Below, in pieces: positions 51,261-64,000 of a stretch of 64,000 nt of DNA; within the stretch, counting starts at the first letter, position 1, and every line of letters starts with the position of its first letter. Origin of the DNA: Acanthochromis polyacanthus. Its lineage: Eukaryota > Chordata > Actinopteri > Pomacentridae. The translations under genes were made by a program, and so were the position numbers. The stretch spans positions 22,555,621 through 22,619,620 of the forward strand of contig NC_067125.1 in assembly GCF_021347895.1 (NCBI RefSeq), in the 5' to 3' direction. The notes below the pieces were generated by a model. That model was given only the letters and a program-made list of their open reading frames with translations, did no database searches and was not told the DNA's origin.

Positions 51261-51487
51261 GGAAATGCATTACGCCTATGGATGTCCTCACTAAGATAGA
51301 AGTACAAACATGTGTGTGTGTGTGTGGCAAAGGGGGAGGGGTGTTGGTGGAAATCGAGTAAGCCAGGTGCAGACAGCGAGAGCTGTAGTACGAACCCTTT
51401 TTTCTGATTGGCTGAGACGAGACACGTGACAGTGTGCATCTATTAATGATCGGAAGCATTCGGGTCGTTCCGGTGTTGTGCAATTTT

Positions 51488-52612
51488 CACACTCCCCGGA
51501 AAAATCTGACTATTCCCTTCGCGTGAACGCGCGCGACTTACGTTTCACTCTGTGGCCACTTGACGGGTTTTCTGTTGTACGTGTACTGTTTTTGCTGTTG
51601 TTTTCGGGTTAAATGGGATTAAGTACCGACCTGCAGACATGTTTTCCTGTTAAATATGATTAGGTGACATGTTTCTCCTCCTCTTCTCATCCGTATGTGC
51701 GCACCCTAAATGGCATTGGGGGAGATCCTACACTACTCTCAGCTTCACTCCTATGAGGACATCACGACAGGACAGGGTGTAGTCGCCAAATATTGTTCAT
51801 ATTCCATCAGTGTTCTACACGTGTCAATAAAATAATTGTTCACTGAGAAAACTTTATATCTCCTTACTTAAAATTGGACTCCCCTAAGAATGCAAGATAT
51901 GGCATCAAAATGTCTGGTATTTATGTATGAAGTCTTTAATATAAGTATAGTTCTTAAGTATAAAGTCATTTGTTATTGTTGTTATTTTTATTGGGCCAGT
52001 TAACAATATAATTGAATTGAAATTCTTTAATCCCACAACTGGAAAATTATTTACTACAACAGCTAAAACACCAAATCACAACAAGTTTAAAAAAAACAAC
52101 TAGTAAATCACAGTCTGTAAGAAAAGAATAATAAAATAAGGGGCTAAATGATCACAGTATGGGAGATTAAGAACAGAGAGCCTATTTCAAAACTAGGACT
52201 TTAACAGAAATATGCAGGTTCAGTTAACTGTGCAGATTGTATGATATGAAATAAAATCTGGAGTCAGATTTTTTTCTCGGCCACTTGACAAAATCTGACT
52301 CCCCCTACTATTTTTGGAATGCAAGAAGTGACAACCTTCAAACTTTCTCAGCTACAACATCTGCACCTCTGCTGCTGCTGTGTGAAGTATCAAGTATGTA
52401 GTCATTACAGGAGAGAAGTTGTAGGGAGAGTCAGATTTTTCTGGGCCACTTGACAAAATCTGAAAACATGTCTGCAGTTGGGTACTTAATCCCATTTAAC
52501 CCAAAAACAACAGCAAAAACAGTAAACAGAAAACCCGTCAAGTGGCCACAGAGTGAAACGTAAGTCGCATGCGTTCACGCGAAGGGGGAGTCAGATTTTT
52601 CCGGGGAGTGTG
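51488..52612. mobile_element. Non-autonomous TIR element, 1.1 kb
   Basis: About 160-bp inverted repeats starting CACACTCCCCGGAAAAATCT and extending through GTTTCACTCTGTGGCCACTT to TGCAGACATGTTTTC. The interior has no coding capacity. A partial extra copy of the terminal text (GGCCACTTGACAAAATCTGA) lies at 52279. Confidence 0.85.
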
Positions 52613-52849
52613 ATAATTCTACAACACCAGTTATACTCGGTAGCGCTCTTCAGTAAAGGAGACGCAGTTTGTTATTTTCTTTGATTGTCTCTCGGCAAAT
52701 TACGAAAAAGTTATGTTAACCCTTTTTTCACATTTATTAGGCAAAATTAGCTTCGCCACCGTGGCTAAACATGCTAAAAATGGCTTCGCCATCCTAAGGA
52801 AGGCTTCGCCTGTGGCGAAGTGGCGAATGGCTAGCGCAAGCACAGCAAC

Positions 52850-53770
52850 ATACTATTATTAATAATGTAACTTCAGAAGAGATATGGTTAAAAGCTTTAT
52901 CTCGGAGACTTTTATGTAAAGCTTCCTCTTTTTTCCCTACTTATTCTTGGCTTACTCAAATATGATGCATATCTAAAATCTTATTTGCATACTTCTCAGT
53001 GAGAATCTGTTCACTGTGTCCTTTTTTGGGTTGTTATTATTGCTCAGGTTCAGCTGCTCCTGTCTTCACTTGCAGTTTATTACAGGTACACTCTTTTAGA
53101 AACACCTGTTCCATCATGTCTGGTTAAACTGCAGGATAAGAAAAAGTAAACCCTCCCACTGATCTGAATCCAGAATTTTCAGTGACCTTGATATCATTTC
53201 AAGTAAATTTACCCACATCCACAGTATTGCTATGGCTTGATATGACTGGGCAGCACTATTCAGCTAGTTTTAAATCATTCTGCCCTTGAGAATGTTTTCT
53301 CAGTTAATATGACTGGTTTACTCTGATATCCAGACCATGAATTGATTTCTATGCATCCTTAACATAAGTCCAATGTACTACTGAAATGATAGATTAGATT
53401 ACTTGTTTAAGTCATTGATGAAACAAACTGCCAAATGTTTTCTGGTTCCACCTTTCCAAAAATAAGACACTGGTATTCTCTGTTTTATGCCTTTGTAATT
53501 TGGAAATCTCTTGGTTGATCAGTCAAAAAAAGGAATCTGAATACGTTAGCTTGGGCTGTAGAAAGTTATAAATGTATTTGCGACTCAATAAGGAATCCAA
53601 AAAAGAAACTTGCGATCATTGCAAATTAGTGGAGCTGAATCAAAGATGTAAAAATCCAAGCTAGGTAACTATTATTTGTTCTTCACACTGTAACTGCAGA
53701 CTTCCTGCTATAAACATGCAAATTCTTTGGAGTGTCAGTCATCATGGTAAAATGTCCTTTTGTACCCTTT
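52850..53770 (+). other. bcas3 intron 1, last part
   Basis: AT-rich intronic DNA with no recognised feature before the polypyrimidine acceptor TACCCTTTCAG at 53763-53773. Confidence 0.55.
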
Positions 53771-53791
53771 CAGGATAAAGAAACAAACAAA

Positions 53792-53862
53792 ATGGCATCG
53801 GACTCTCCACGCAGACCAAGTCGCTGTGCTGGAGGGGTTATGGTGCGAGCACAAGCTGCTAC
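53792..53862 (+). CDS. bcas3: bcas3 coding exon 1
   Basis: First coding exon of Bcas3, a WD40-type (PROPPIN-like) protein that binds cytoskeleton and phosphoinositides and acts in cell polarity, migration and autophagy. The exon spans 53774-53862. The ATG is at 53792 and reads MASDSPRRPSRCAGGVMVRA. This matches the start of vertebrate BCAS3, which in human has four extra residues (MNEA) before the same methionine; the fish codons just upstream read TNK and carry no ATG, so I start at this ATG. The donor is AC|GTAAGG and the exon ends in phase 2. The arginine/serine-rich tail of this leader precedes the propeller. Confidence 0.93.
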
Positions 53863-54130
53863 GTAAGGATAAATCTCTTCTTATTTTATCAGTAATCACT
53901 TAAGTCATGTTACCATATATACTGTATATGTAGGTTCCTGAATAAAAACCATTCTGCTTGAAGAACATATTTGGATAAGTCATATCACTTGTGGAGTCAC
54001 TGCTGAATTTATATCCCTTTGTTTGAAATGTTTACAATTTTTTGTCTCACGTCAAACCCTTTGTGTAGATTATTGATCTTATACTGCATGGTCCCAGTGC
54101 ATTCTATACATTTTCTTTTTTGTCTCATAG

Positions 54131-54185
54131 GGAGCAGTCTTACATGGAAAGTGTTGTGACCTTCCTGCAGGATGTGGTCCCTCAG
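54131..54185 (+). CDS. bcas3: bcas3 coding exon 2
   Basis: After acceptor TGTCTCATAG, the split Thr codon completes (AC|G) and the exon reads EQSYMESVVTFLQDVVPQ, nearly identical to vertebrate BCAS3. The donor CAG|GTAACT follows in phase 0. The exon lies 268 bp after the previous one, and a long transposon-rich intron of about 2.8 kb follows. Confidence 0.95.
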
Positions 54186-54679
54186 GTAACTGTTTTTTTT
54201 ATTTTTTATGCCAGATTTTGACTATGCTGATTGTGCACATTGAAAAAGGTAATTAAATTAGCTGTACTCAAAAAAGTCAGTGCTATACTAAAAAAAACCA
54301 AAAAAAAAACGCCTTTTTATATGGCCAGTGAAAACTTTAATTCTTGTATTTGTAACACACCAGAAAGTGAAAGATCTTCTTACTGGAAATTGCATAAATA
54401 ATGGACAAAAGAAAGTAACACATTGTGTTAGAGATTTTATTGATAAACTTCTGTGTATTTTTTGTTTGCATTTTTACTTAAAATCACATGTCCAAAATGT
54501 TGTATATCTTCTGACGTTATTGCAGACTTTTCATAAAATACAGCTTCTATTCCATTCCAAATGGTCTCGGTAATTTCTGTCATGTTCTAGAGCTGTCTGT
54601 ACTAGAAACTGAGAAAAGTTGATGCAGCAAGAGTTCTATAGTCAGGTTCTTGTCATTTCAAGCAAAGGCTAAAACAATA

Positions 54680-55440
54680 AAGCTTATTGATACTGCCACG
54701 CTTAGCCATGCATTGTGGCTGCTCACAAGATGAGGGGAAAAACAAAAAAGCCATATCCAAGTATTTTCAAGTGTCAGTGGCCACAATGCAGGGCCTCATC
54801 CAAAAGTACAAGGAATCTGTCTGAACGTGAGAAATCTTAAGGGGCATGGCAGGAAGCAAAACTGACCCCTGCACTGGCAAGAACGGCATTGTGAGAGGCC
54901 AAGAAGAATCTCAATGTCACTACCAAGATCATCCTGATGAAACTGAATGGTTCTGGTACCAAGAAAAACCCTCCAGCAGACGCTGAACAAGACTGGTCTC
55001 CATAGACATAGACCAGAGAGGACTCCACTTCTTCATGTCAGGCATGCAAAGCTTACCAAGACACAGAAGAAATCTGGTGGTTAGTAGTTCTGTGGTTGGA
55101 TGACTTTGAGTCAGCCCCAAGGACACCATCCCCACGGTCAAACATGGTGGTGGGGATGTTTTCTAGCTAATGGACCAGGCGACCTTGTCATTGTAAACAG
55201 CATCCTGAGAAGACATGAGTACATTTAGATTCTGGAGAACCACATCAGTCCAAAGAAAACCTTGTGCTTTCGCAGCACTGGAACTTCCTACAAAACAATG
55301 ATGTGAAACATACATCAAAAATTGTCAAGGAATGGTTAACAGAAAACAATATGATGCAGAGCGAGAATCCAGACTGGAATCCCCTCAAGGATCTGAGGAG
55401 AGTAGTCCAGAAGACTAGAATGATATCTGAATGATTAGTT
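54680..55440 (+). mobile_element. Decayed Tc1-like transposase in bcas3 intron
   Basis: Plus-strand fragments recall a Tc1 transposase, for example CTACAAAACAATGATGTGAA decoding as LQNNDVKHTSKIVKEW near 55291. The catalytic Asp motif is changed and several stops intervene. No clear ends remain. Confidence 0.65.
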
Positions 55441-57068
<1,628 letters not shown>

Positions 57069-57486
57069 TAATGGCAAAGCATTGATAAGCCGCAGTCATC
57101 TGCTGTGAATAGTCATCCATGTTTAAAAGCCTTTTCAAAAGCTCCACTATATTTAATAAGACTCTAGAAGCTGACAGTATTACGGCACTCTGATCTTTCT
57201 AATTAGTGTCCTGTCCTCAGTAAATTTAATGCTTAGTTAAGCCAGTTTTTAAAACTTCTGAACTTACTTGTCTGGTCTGAACTTACTTGCCTGACAATCA
57301 CAAGATAATAATTTTAAGTTGATTTCTGGCTCCTTTGGAATGCATCTTTCATGCTGACGAAACTTAAAAACACAGTGTAATAGTCTTGAGTTGTATGTGG
57401 AATGAAAAAAAGTGGAATGAAATTAGGATGTTGGTCAAACGGGCACAAAGCTTCTTGAATGAAAGTTATTTTGATTGAGTAGAGAT

Positions 57487-58090
57487 CCAAAAAATTAGCC
57501 TAGCCACGCTACACCCATGTTTCTGACGGCACAAGGGTCTAGGGAAGCTCGACAGGGAGGGAGGGAGGCGGGCTAAAAGGTTGTCTATCAAATCCCTCTG
57601 CAGCAATTGGGTAGGTATACAACCAATCAACGCAACGAATAGGCTGACGTAGTTCCTAGAGCACTGGCGGATTGTGGCTAAGTCCCGTTAGCTTCCCAAC
57701 CAGCGGAGCCGCGGAGCCAACTGGTGTATTAAGGATTTGCCATATCCTGTCGGCATAAGTCCCAATACGTCTTTCTTCTCAATGAAACACTTCAGTGCCG
57801 TCCTTTGTTTATCTTTCAAGCTGAATTTTAGCTTCAAATCTTTAAGGGCTGTGACCAAAGCCGAGTTGAAAGATAACTGTTTATTGTGCGCCGGTTGTTT
57901 CTGTCAGAATCGTTGCGCCTCTGTCGTCACTTCGTTACGCCCGCCTTCTGACTCTACACTTCATGGTGATTGGTCCGGCCAGTTTTAGGAGCATCCAGCC
58001 TCGAGCCTTATGGAGGGTAACTAGACCCACCCTGGCAGAGAATTAAATTCGTTGCCGTGGGTTGTCTAGCGCGGCTAGGCTACCAAAAAA
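57487..58090. mobile_element. hAT-like MITE, 588 bp, in bcas3 intron
   Basis: Body 57495-58082, with ends TTAGCCTAGCCACGCTA and its near-complement TAGCGCGGCTAGGCTA. A perfect 8-bp duplication CCAAAAAA (57487-57494, 58083-58090) flanks it. The ORF inside has no transposase motif. Confidence 0.87.
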
Positions 58091-58384
58091 TGGTTGTTGA
58101 CGTTAATTGAGAAAGCATCCAGAGAAGACTTTGACACCGAATAGATATATGGATCAAATAGAAGGCAAAAAAAAAAAAAATCAATAATAATAATGTACAG
58201 GGAGATTAAGTAAGGACTATAGAAAACTTGGGAAGTAATGCAACAAATCCCAATGTAAGTCTGTTTTGGGGTTGAACACATGATGGTTCCTCTTCTGCTT
58301 CATATATGTTCTGTTGGTCATAGTGATAGATGGTCAAACATGTACTCTCATTAAGCTTTACCGTGTCACTTTCTGTTTGCATAG

Positions 58385-58491
58385 ACACGGCCCGCAACCC
58401 AGAGTTTATGGAGATGCACAGTGGCACCACGGACCCTCCCCTCTGCCTCATGATTGGCTACACTGATGGGATGCAGATCTGGAGCGTATCT
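58385..58491 (+). CDS. bcas3: bcas3 coding exon 4
   Basis: The split Asp codon (G|AC) is completed, then the exon reads TARNPEFMEMHSGTTDPPLC and LMIGYTDGMQIWSVS, aligning with human LIMIGYSDGMQVWSIP of the first propeller blade. The donor TCT|GTAAGT follows in phase 0. No later bcas3 exon is seen, so the next intron exceeds 5.5 kb and runs off the window. Confidence 0.95.
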
Positions 58492-61400
58492 GTAAGTCTT
58501 ACAACAATAAGGCATGTAGGGCTTGTTGTGCTATGCTTTCTTCCTCCATGAGTATAAAAGGGTCTGCTGGGGTCGATGCAAAGTTTCTTAGTGGATACTG
58601 GACCAGAAAAGCATTTGAAGAGCTCATCAGCAAGAATTTTGTGTAGAACAAGAACTTTTTCCTTTGAGACTTATGTTTGAAAGTAACTAGAAGACTTCTC
58701 TTACATAAAGGTAAAATAGTTGTTACTTGCATTTACGGTTGCAGAGCGACAGTATGTTTGTCTAGTTTGAGAAACCCTAAACACATGAATGGTAAAAGTG
58801 ACGTCATTTGTTCTGGAAGAATGACGATGTGAATATCTGAAATGTTCTCTTTGACTATGAAGAACTGAATTCTGATATCTGCAGTGCATATCTAGTTCAG
58901 CTATTAAGGCAATAGAAATACATAAACGACAGTCATCTGCACATGTCCACAGCATGTCCTCCAAGCAGACTTTAAGTGCACTAGAAAGCAGTATAATAAC
59001 AACAAGTAAACATTCCTGGTGTCCATAGCAGTCTGTCACAGTTTGTGCGTGCTTATCAGAAGCCCCTACAACTGTAGCACCATATATTTCTTACCTGGTC
59101 CTTTTGTGTCATATGTTCTTATAACTACTCTAAAATTTGATGAATAAATTTGATAAAACAGATATAATATCAGAAACAGAAGCAATCCGCTCACTGTAGA
59201 GCAGTATTTTCCCATGATGAGTGTCAACAGTATGTCCTTACTGGGTTCAAAAGTCAGTCTGGTCAAATCAGCTGCTGACTCTGCACTTGCTAGGACGTGT
59301 CCACTGTCCCATCAAGTGTGGAAGCAAACAAACAAAATATGTAGACATTGAATGACCTAGTTTATTAGTCAGGCTCACCCTACTGACTGAAGACTAGAGC
59401 AACTAAAAACCCAAATCAAGAATCTGTGCCAAGAAAGAACTCGACTCCACAACACATTCTAATAAAAGTTTCAGATTAGTACACACCTACTACAATTTAG
59501 TAATTCTAAAATAATAAAAATAATTCTTCAGTTACCCATCAGTGTATAGTAATGTCCTTTTATGGTGGCTGTCTCTAAAAGACCTTTCTGCAGTGACTGT
59601 TTTCTGTTAGAGAGCACTAATGAATGCAGTGATGATCAACGCACTGACTGAGATGTGCATAGCACCCTTCACGTCCTTTACATGACTGACAATCTCATAA
59701 TACAGTCCTACATATGAGACAGTCAGATAATTGCAAACACCCGCAGGAAATAGAAATGAATTATTTAAAATACTTAAGTAGATCAAAACAAGCAATTTAG
59801 CAAATGACCTTAACAATAAAATAGGTAAATTTAAATTTCTGAAATACTCTGGTAAAGCAAAAAATAAATGCTGAAATATGCTGACATGGAGTCCCTAGAA
59901 CTAATCCTGATCTTCTAATCATAACATATTTACTGTCGTCTCTGTTTCGACTGTTCTTTGTTGAGCAATACTGCTCTTTTTCCATTAGGTGGCAGCATTG
60001 ACCATGTTATGGCTGGTATTTGACTCAAGCAATTGCATTTAACTTCTTCTCAGGACTGTGCATTGTTGAGCATATTTCTGAAAAAAGGGTGACTCGAAAG
60101 CAAGACAGAGGAGTACAAATACAAACAGTATTTGAAATTTACAGCTACAAGTACAGCCAATCAAATAGTTGCTTTTCAAATGTGGCTGAATGTCAATGAC
60201 AAAACATGATTCCAAAGACAAGTTCAACATCAAAATGTGCCAGAGTGCTCCTTTAGTCTATTCTTTTGGCTTCTGTGTTTTTTTGGGGGTTTAAATGGCC
60301 TTTTTCAGTGTGTAGTAGTAGTTGTTAGATTCATGGTTGACTTGTCATTTACTGTAAGTGTGAATCTCCAGTACAGTAGCTATACCGAGTGGCTGCTGCT
60401 GAAATTAACATTAAATCTGAGTACATCACTTTACTAAAAATATGCTCACGTATTCACCAAGTATATGTGGACTTTGTAAACTTATGTCTCTTAGCAACTC
60501 CTGTACACATACAGGCAAACATATTTCCTGACATGGATTATATACATGCCAACTTTTTGGATAATTCCTAGCAATTCTGTCCAATAATATTTATGATATA
60601 GCAGTATTCATCATTATTTTTGACAATGAAATATTTTAATTATTTACATTGCTGTTGGATTGGATTAAACATGGATTAAGCAGTCTATTTGACAAAGTAT
60701 ACATAATTTCCATTGTACTACACAGTGTGTGTTATATTTTCAGTTCCAACTTACTGCTGATGTGTAATCACTGTAATGTGAAATGTAACCAAAACATGGA
60801 AACCTTTTGATGAGCTGGGATTTAATAAGAGGGCTGATTTGGGTTAACATGACCTTTGCTATTCACAGGTCAGATGTGCACCATAAAGACAGAAAAAAAC
60901 ACACACACACACATTAACCTTTACAAGCTGCATGTTTGATTTTTTTGCTGTAGACAATGTTCTTATGACTGAGCCAATGTTATACGTCAGAACCTTTATC
61001 AAGCAACATGGACATGCTATATAGTGTAGAAAACTGACTTCTTTAAAGTCAGCCTTGGAAAATCATTAGAAGATTTTGTCAGCTCTGTAACTTAACAAAT
61101 TATCCACAACACAGTGAAGGCTTCGCTCTCTGAGTATCGCCTTTCATGTAGAGGCTGTCACTAAAACATGCAAACTTCACATACATCCTGTGAGATCTAA
61201 ACACACCAAAGTCCTTAATCAGTCTCTTTATAAACATCTACAGGCCGCGGGTAGAAGGACACTCTTTTACTTTAGCCAGGATCACACACATTGGCCACTG
61301 TGATGTGGCAACTCCTGTGCTGCCAGCAGATTTTCTTTAGCTGCTATTATGGAGCAGTGGAGGATTACAGCTGTTTTAGCCACACTACACACAACCAGTA

Positions 61401-62110
61401 AAAATATAAGCTTTGTGCGCTTCCCTTGCCTTTAGTTTCATTTGTCACCAATTCTGATGCTCACAGTCCAGCCTGGCCTATTATCACACGCTGTCCTTCC
61501 TCATTGTTTTCCTTTGAGTTTTCAAAGTTTATGGGATGTTTCTGGGTTGTGTTTTTTCGCAGGGTTTTAAGTAAGCACTGAAGGTGCCTTGGTCTCTTGC
61601 TCTTGAGTGGCTGTGAAGTGTTTGTGACAGTTGCTAAGCCAACACCCTCTGTAATGGCCCAGCAGAGTACGAACATACACGTGTACACACACACTTTCAC
61701 ACACTCAGGGGATGGGGACTAGGACTAGTTGTATGGATGCTGACAGAGGTGTTTAGGTGATGTAGATTACTGTCACCTCACAATGGTGAGGTGTCATCCA
61801 TCGCTGCCTGATAAGAGGCAGACTGTTGTGGACTAATTGTCTGTCTGTATACGTGTTGAGATGAAATGGTTGGAAGGAAGATGTCTATGCAAGTGTCAGT
61901 GGATGTGTGGGGAGCTAGGAGCTGTGTTACAAAAAAGTCAAAGTCTGTAATCCTGTCTTAAATTAGAGATGAAATAATAAACAATAGGAAGTTGGAATCG
62001 AATTGAAATACAAGTTAGACAGGAGAATAATGAATTTCTATTTAGCTGCAATAGCTTTATAGGTTTGTTTATATTAGCAGTACATTTCAGAGAAGGTCTT
62101 TGTTTTTTGT
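58492..62110 (+). other. bcas3 intron 4, no exon seen
   Basis: Unique-looking AT-rich intronic DNA. I see no exon and no assignable transposon over 3.6 kb, which is unusual in this window. Confidence 0.55.
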
Positions 62111-62114
62111 TTTT

Positions 62115-62290
62115 TAAAAGTTATTTTTCAGCCTTTTTCGGCTTTATTGACAGGACAGCAGTGAGAGAGAGACAGGAAAGTAGGGAGAAGAATGCAGGAA
62201 GGACTTGCAGGAAAGGGCCATGGGCTGGATTAGAACCTATGGTTGCTGGGTCTGGACTATCACTAACAGCTGACACAGCTAACAAACAAA
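62115..62290 (+). repeat. Fish SINE-like repeat
   Basis: TTTTCGGCTTTATTGACAGG, ACAGCAGTGAGAGAGAGACA, then GGCCATGGGCTGGATTAGAA is the pattern of a widespread teleost SINE, decayed here. Confidence 0.6.
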
Positions 62291-64000
62291 CAAAACATAC
62301 AAATAAAATAGCCTAGACTACTTGAGGATTTCAGCACTCAATAGTATGAATTTTTGTTGTGGAAAATGTTCTAATGATGTAGCATTTCATTGATGTACAG
62401 TATGGTACTCCATATTATTTCTTGGATTTCCACTACCAATGAAAAAACACAAAATGATGTGAAGTGTCCTAGACATGTCCTAGATGCTCTACACTGCTGT
62501 TCTAGTTCAGTATTATCTGCAGCTGTCATCGGGTCAAATGACTGTGTGATTATGTGAATTCATTCTGTGTTCTCACATGAAAAGACATGAAAATCAATAA
62601 ATTCAGTTTGTTTTGCTGCTGAACATCCTCAGTAATGCTGCACCACTTGATGCTTGTGTCCTCTTACCGTTTAGTGGTGGATGTAATGGAAGGCCTTCAA
62701 CGAGCACCTGTGACTGTGTGATCCCTGAAGCACCTGCTCCATCCAAACCTCCAATATGTCTAACACTGTGTTAGTGTATTCACTTGTGAATATGGCCCAG
62801 ATATCTGTTCACAGCTTATGGCATTACATTTGAGAGATTAAAACAGAAGAGCAGACACTGTGATTCCACTAAAAAAAAAAAAAAAAAAGAAAAAAAATCC
62901 GAGCCACAAATGAAATGAATATAATGAATAACTGTATTCAGGGAAAGCAACTTTGAAAAAGCAATTTGGCATATTGCATACCCGGGGCCACTAATGTAAT
63001 GCTGGAAATGTTGTTGATGGCAGTGGATGTCACACAGAGCCATGTAAGGCGAGGATGAGCGGCAGCGTAATGCACAATAACCCAGCGCATTAACCTCCAG
63101 CCCTCCCTCTTCTCATTTTAATCCTGCAAATTCCATTATTCTCCCTTGCATGTCCATTTGCCTGTATAGGAATCCTACCCTGCTGCCAGCCTCCCTTTAT
63201 TCCTGCTATCACTGTTCGTATAACCTGCTTGTGCCTCCGGTGTTTATCTACTACTGCTGGGTCTCAAGCACTTTGAATAAAAACATAGCTCCAAATCCGC
63301 CACTTTGAAAAGGGTACTAATTGCACAAAAGAGCGATCATCCCCTCAGATGGGTTTAAAGACTTAAAACAAACAGATTAAAGCACTAGTAAAGTGATAAT
63401 GCAGGGTTCACTGTAATTTAACGCATAAAGGAATAACAAAAGTGGGGCATTCTGCGCTTAGAACAATGTGCCATTACACACGCCAGACACTGGCAAGAGC
63501 CACACTGGCCATTGACCTAATATACTTGCATCCCATATGAACACACACACAGTCACACACCCATTAAAGTGCTTTACAATGTGGTTGTATTTCCTCTGTA
63601 ATGAAGACCAATAATGCAGAAAAGTTTCAAATCCGCTGTAATTGTGCAACCTTTAGTGTTTATCTCTAAATGTAATTTCCCGTCTGTGCAGATGTCCTGG
63701 TATGCACTTGTTTGATCAGTGAGACTGAATGATGAACAAAAGTTTGGAGGAACCACAAAGACACTTGTCCTTGCCTTTGCATTGAACATCTATCGCAAAA
63801 CAAGCAAACTCTTGCTACTAGATATGCATTTTTTTTCTCTAATGTATAGTAGTGTGCTTTACTAAAAATATATGACTACTTTACAGGTTGAACTCACTGA
63901 AACTTTAGACTAAAATTACTTCTCAGAAATGGTTTAAGCATGTTTTTATTTATTTAATTAATAGGGATTTGTAATTCTGGGAGGAAAATACATCTTTTTT
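62291..64000 (+). other. bcas3 intron 4 continued; possible conserved non-coding DNA
   Basis: No exon is seen. An A-rich run lies at 62871-62897. The blocks 62980-63310 and 63430-63720 are low in repeats and could be conserved elements, since bcas3 introns in vertebrates are known to hold regulatory DNA near tbx2/tbx4. This cannot be tested here. Confidence 0.35.

Overview
The window is nuclear DNA of a ray-finned (teleost) fish. The evidence is one spliced vertebrate gene, the 5' end of bcas3, in DNA full of fish repeat types: Tc1/mariner elements with IR/DR ends, tRNA-derived SINEs with (TGGA)n tails, L1- and L2-like LINEs, hAT, Harbinger, piggyBac-like and KDZ DNA transposons, and long (CA/GT)n tracts. 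No prokaryotic gene organisation, operon or CRISPR array is present. All gene models below were read by eye from splice signals, reading-frame continuity and remembered family motifs.

Layout. 1-12 kb: mostly gene-free DNA with microsatellites, two SINE copies, a Tc1 remnant and a Tc1-type MITE. 12-19.7 kb: nested repeats. An L2-like LINE is split by a hAT element that holds a piggyBac-like MITE; an L1 on the minus strand is split by a SINE; two families of tandem repeats follow. 19,973-45,841: a 25.9-kb DNA transposon bounded by long terminal inverted repeats (about 3.5 kb left, 2.4 kb right) with ends CAACCCGGTCTCAC. 46-48 kb: a second endonuclease relic and unannotated DNA. 48.05-64 kb: the promoter region, a non-coding first exon and coding exons 1-4 of bcas3 (+ strand), with introns carrying more decayed transposons and a 266-bp (GT)n tract.

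The main discovery is the 25.9-kb element. Its left arm encodes a multi-exon transposase of the KDZ (Kyakuja-Dileera-Zisupton) superfamily, with an N-terminal zinc-binding cysteine/histidine cluster and a readable D..D..E core. Its right arm encodes, on the opposite strand and converging on the first, an eight-exon protein with a zinc-ribbon-like start, an 11-residue coiled-coil repeat and a chromodomain-like end. Each start codon lies just inside its terminal repeat. Each repeat holds the same promoter-like block (octamer, CRE, CCAAT), a 5' exon with a splice donor, and a first intron containing the same Harbinger-like insertion. The two genes therefore appear to be driven by duplicate copies of one promoter carried in the transposon ends. 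This copy is probably dead: the transposase is interrupted by a 1.67-kb transposon (itself carrying two SINEs) and has a one-base loss in an A-run; a Tc1 element sits in one of its introns; the accessory gene has one unresolved frame change.
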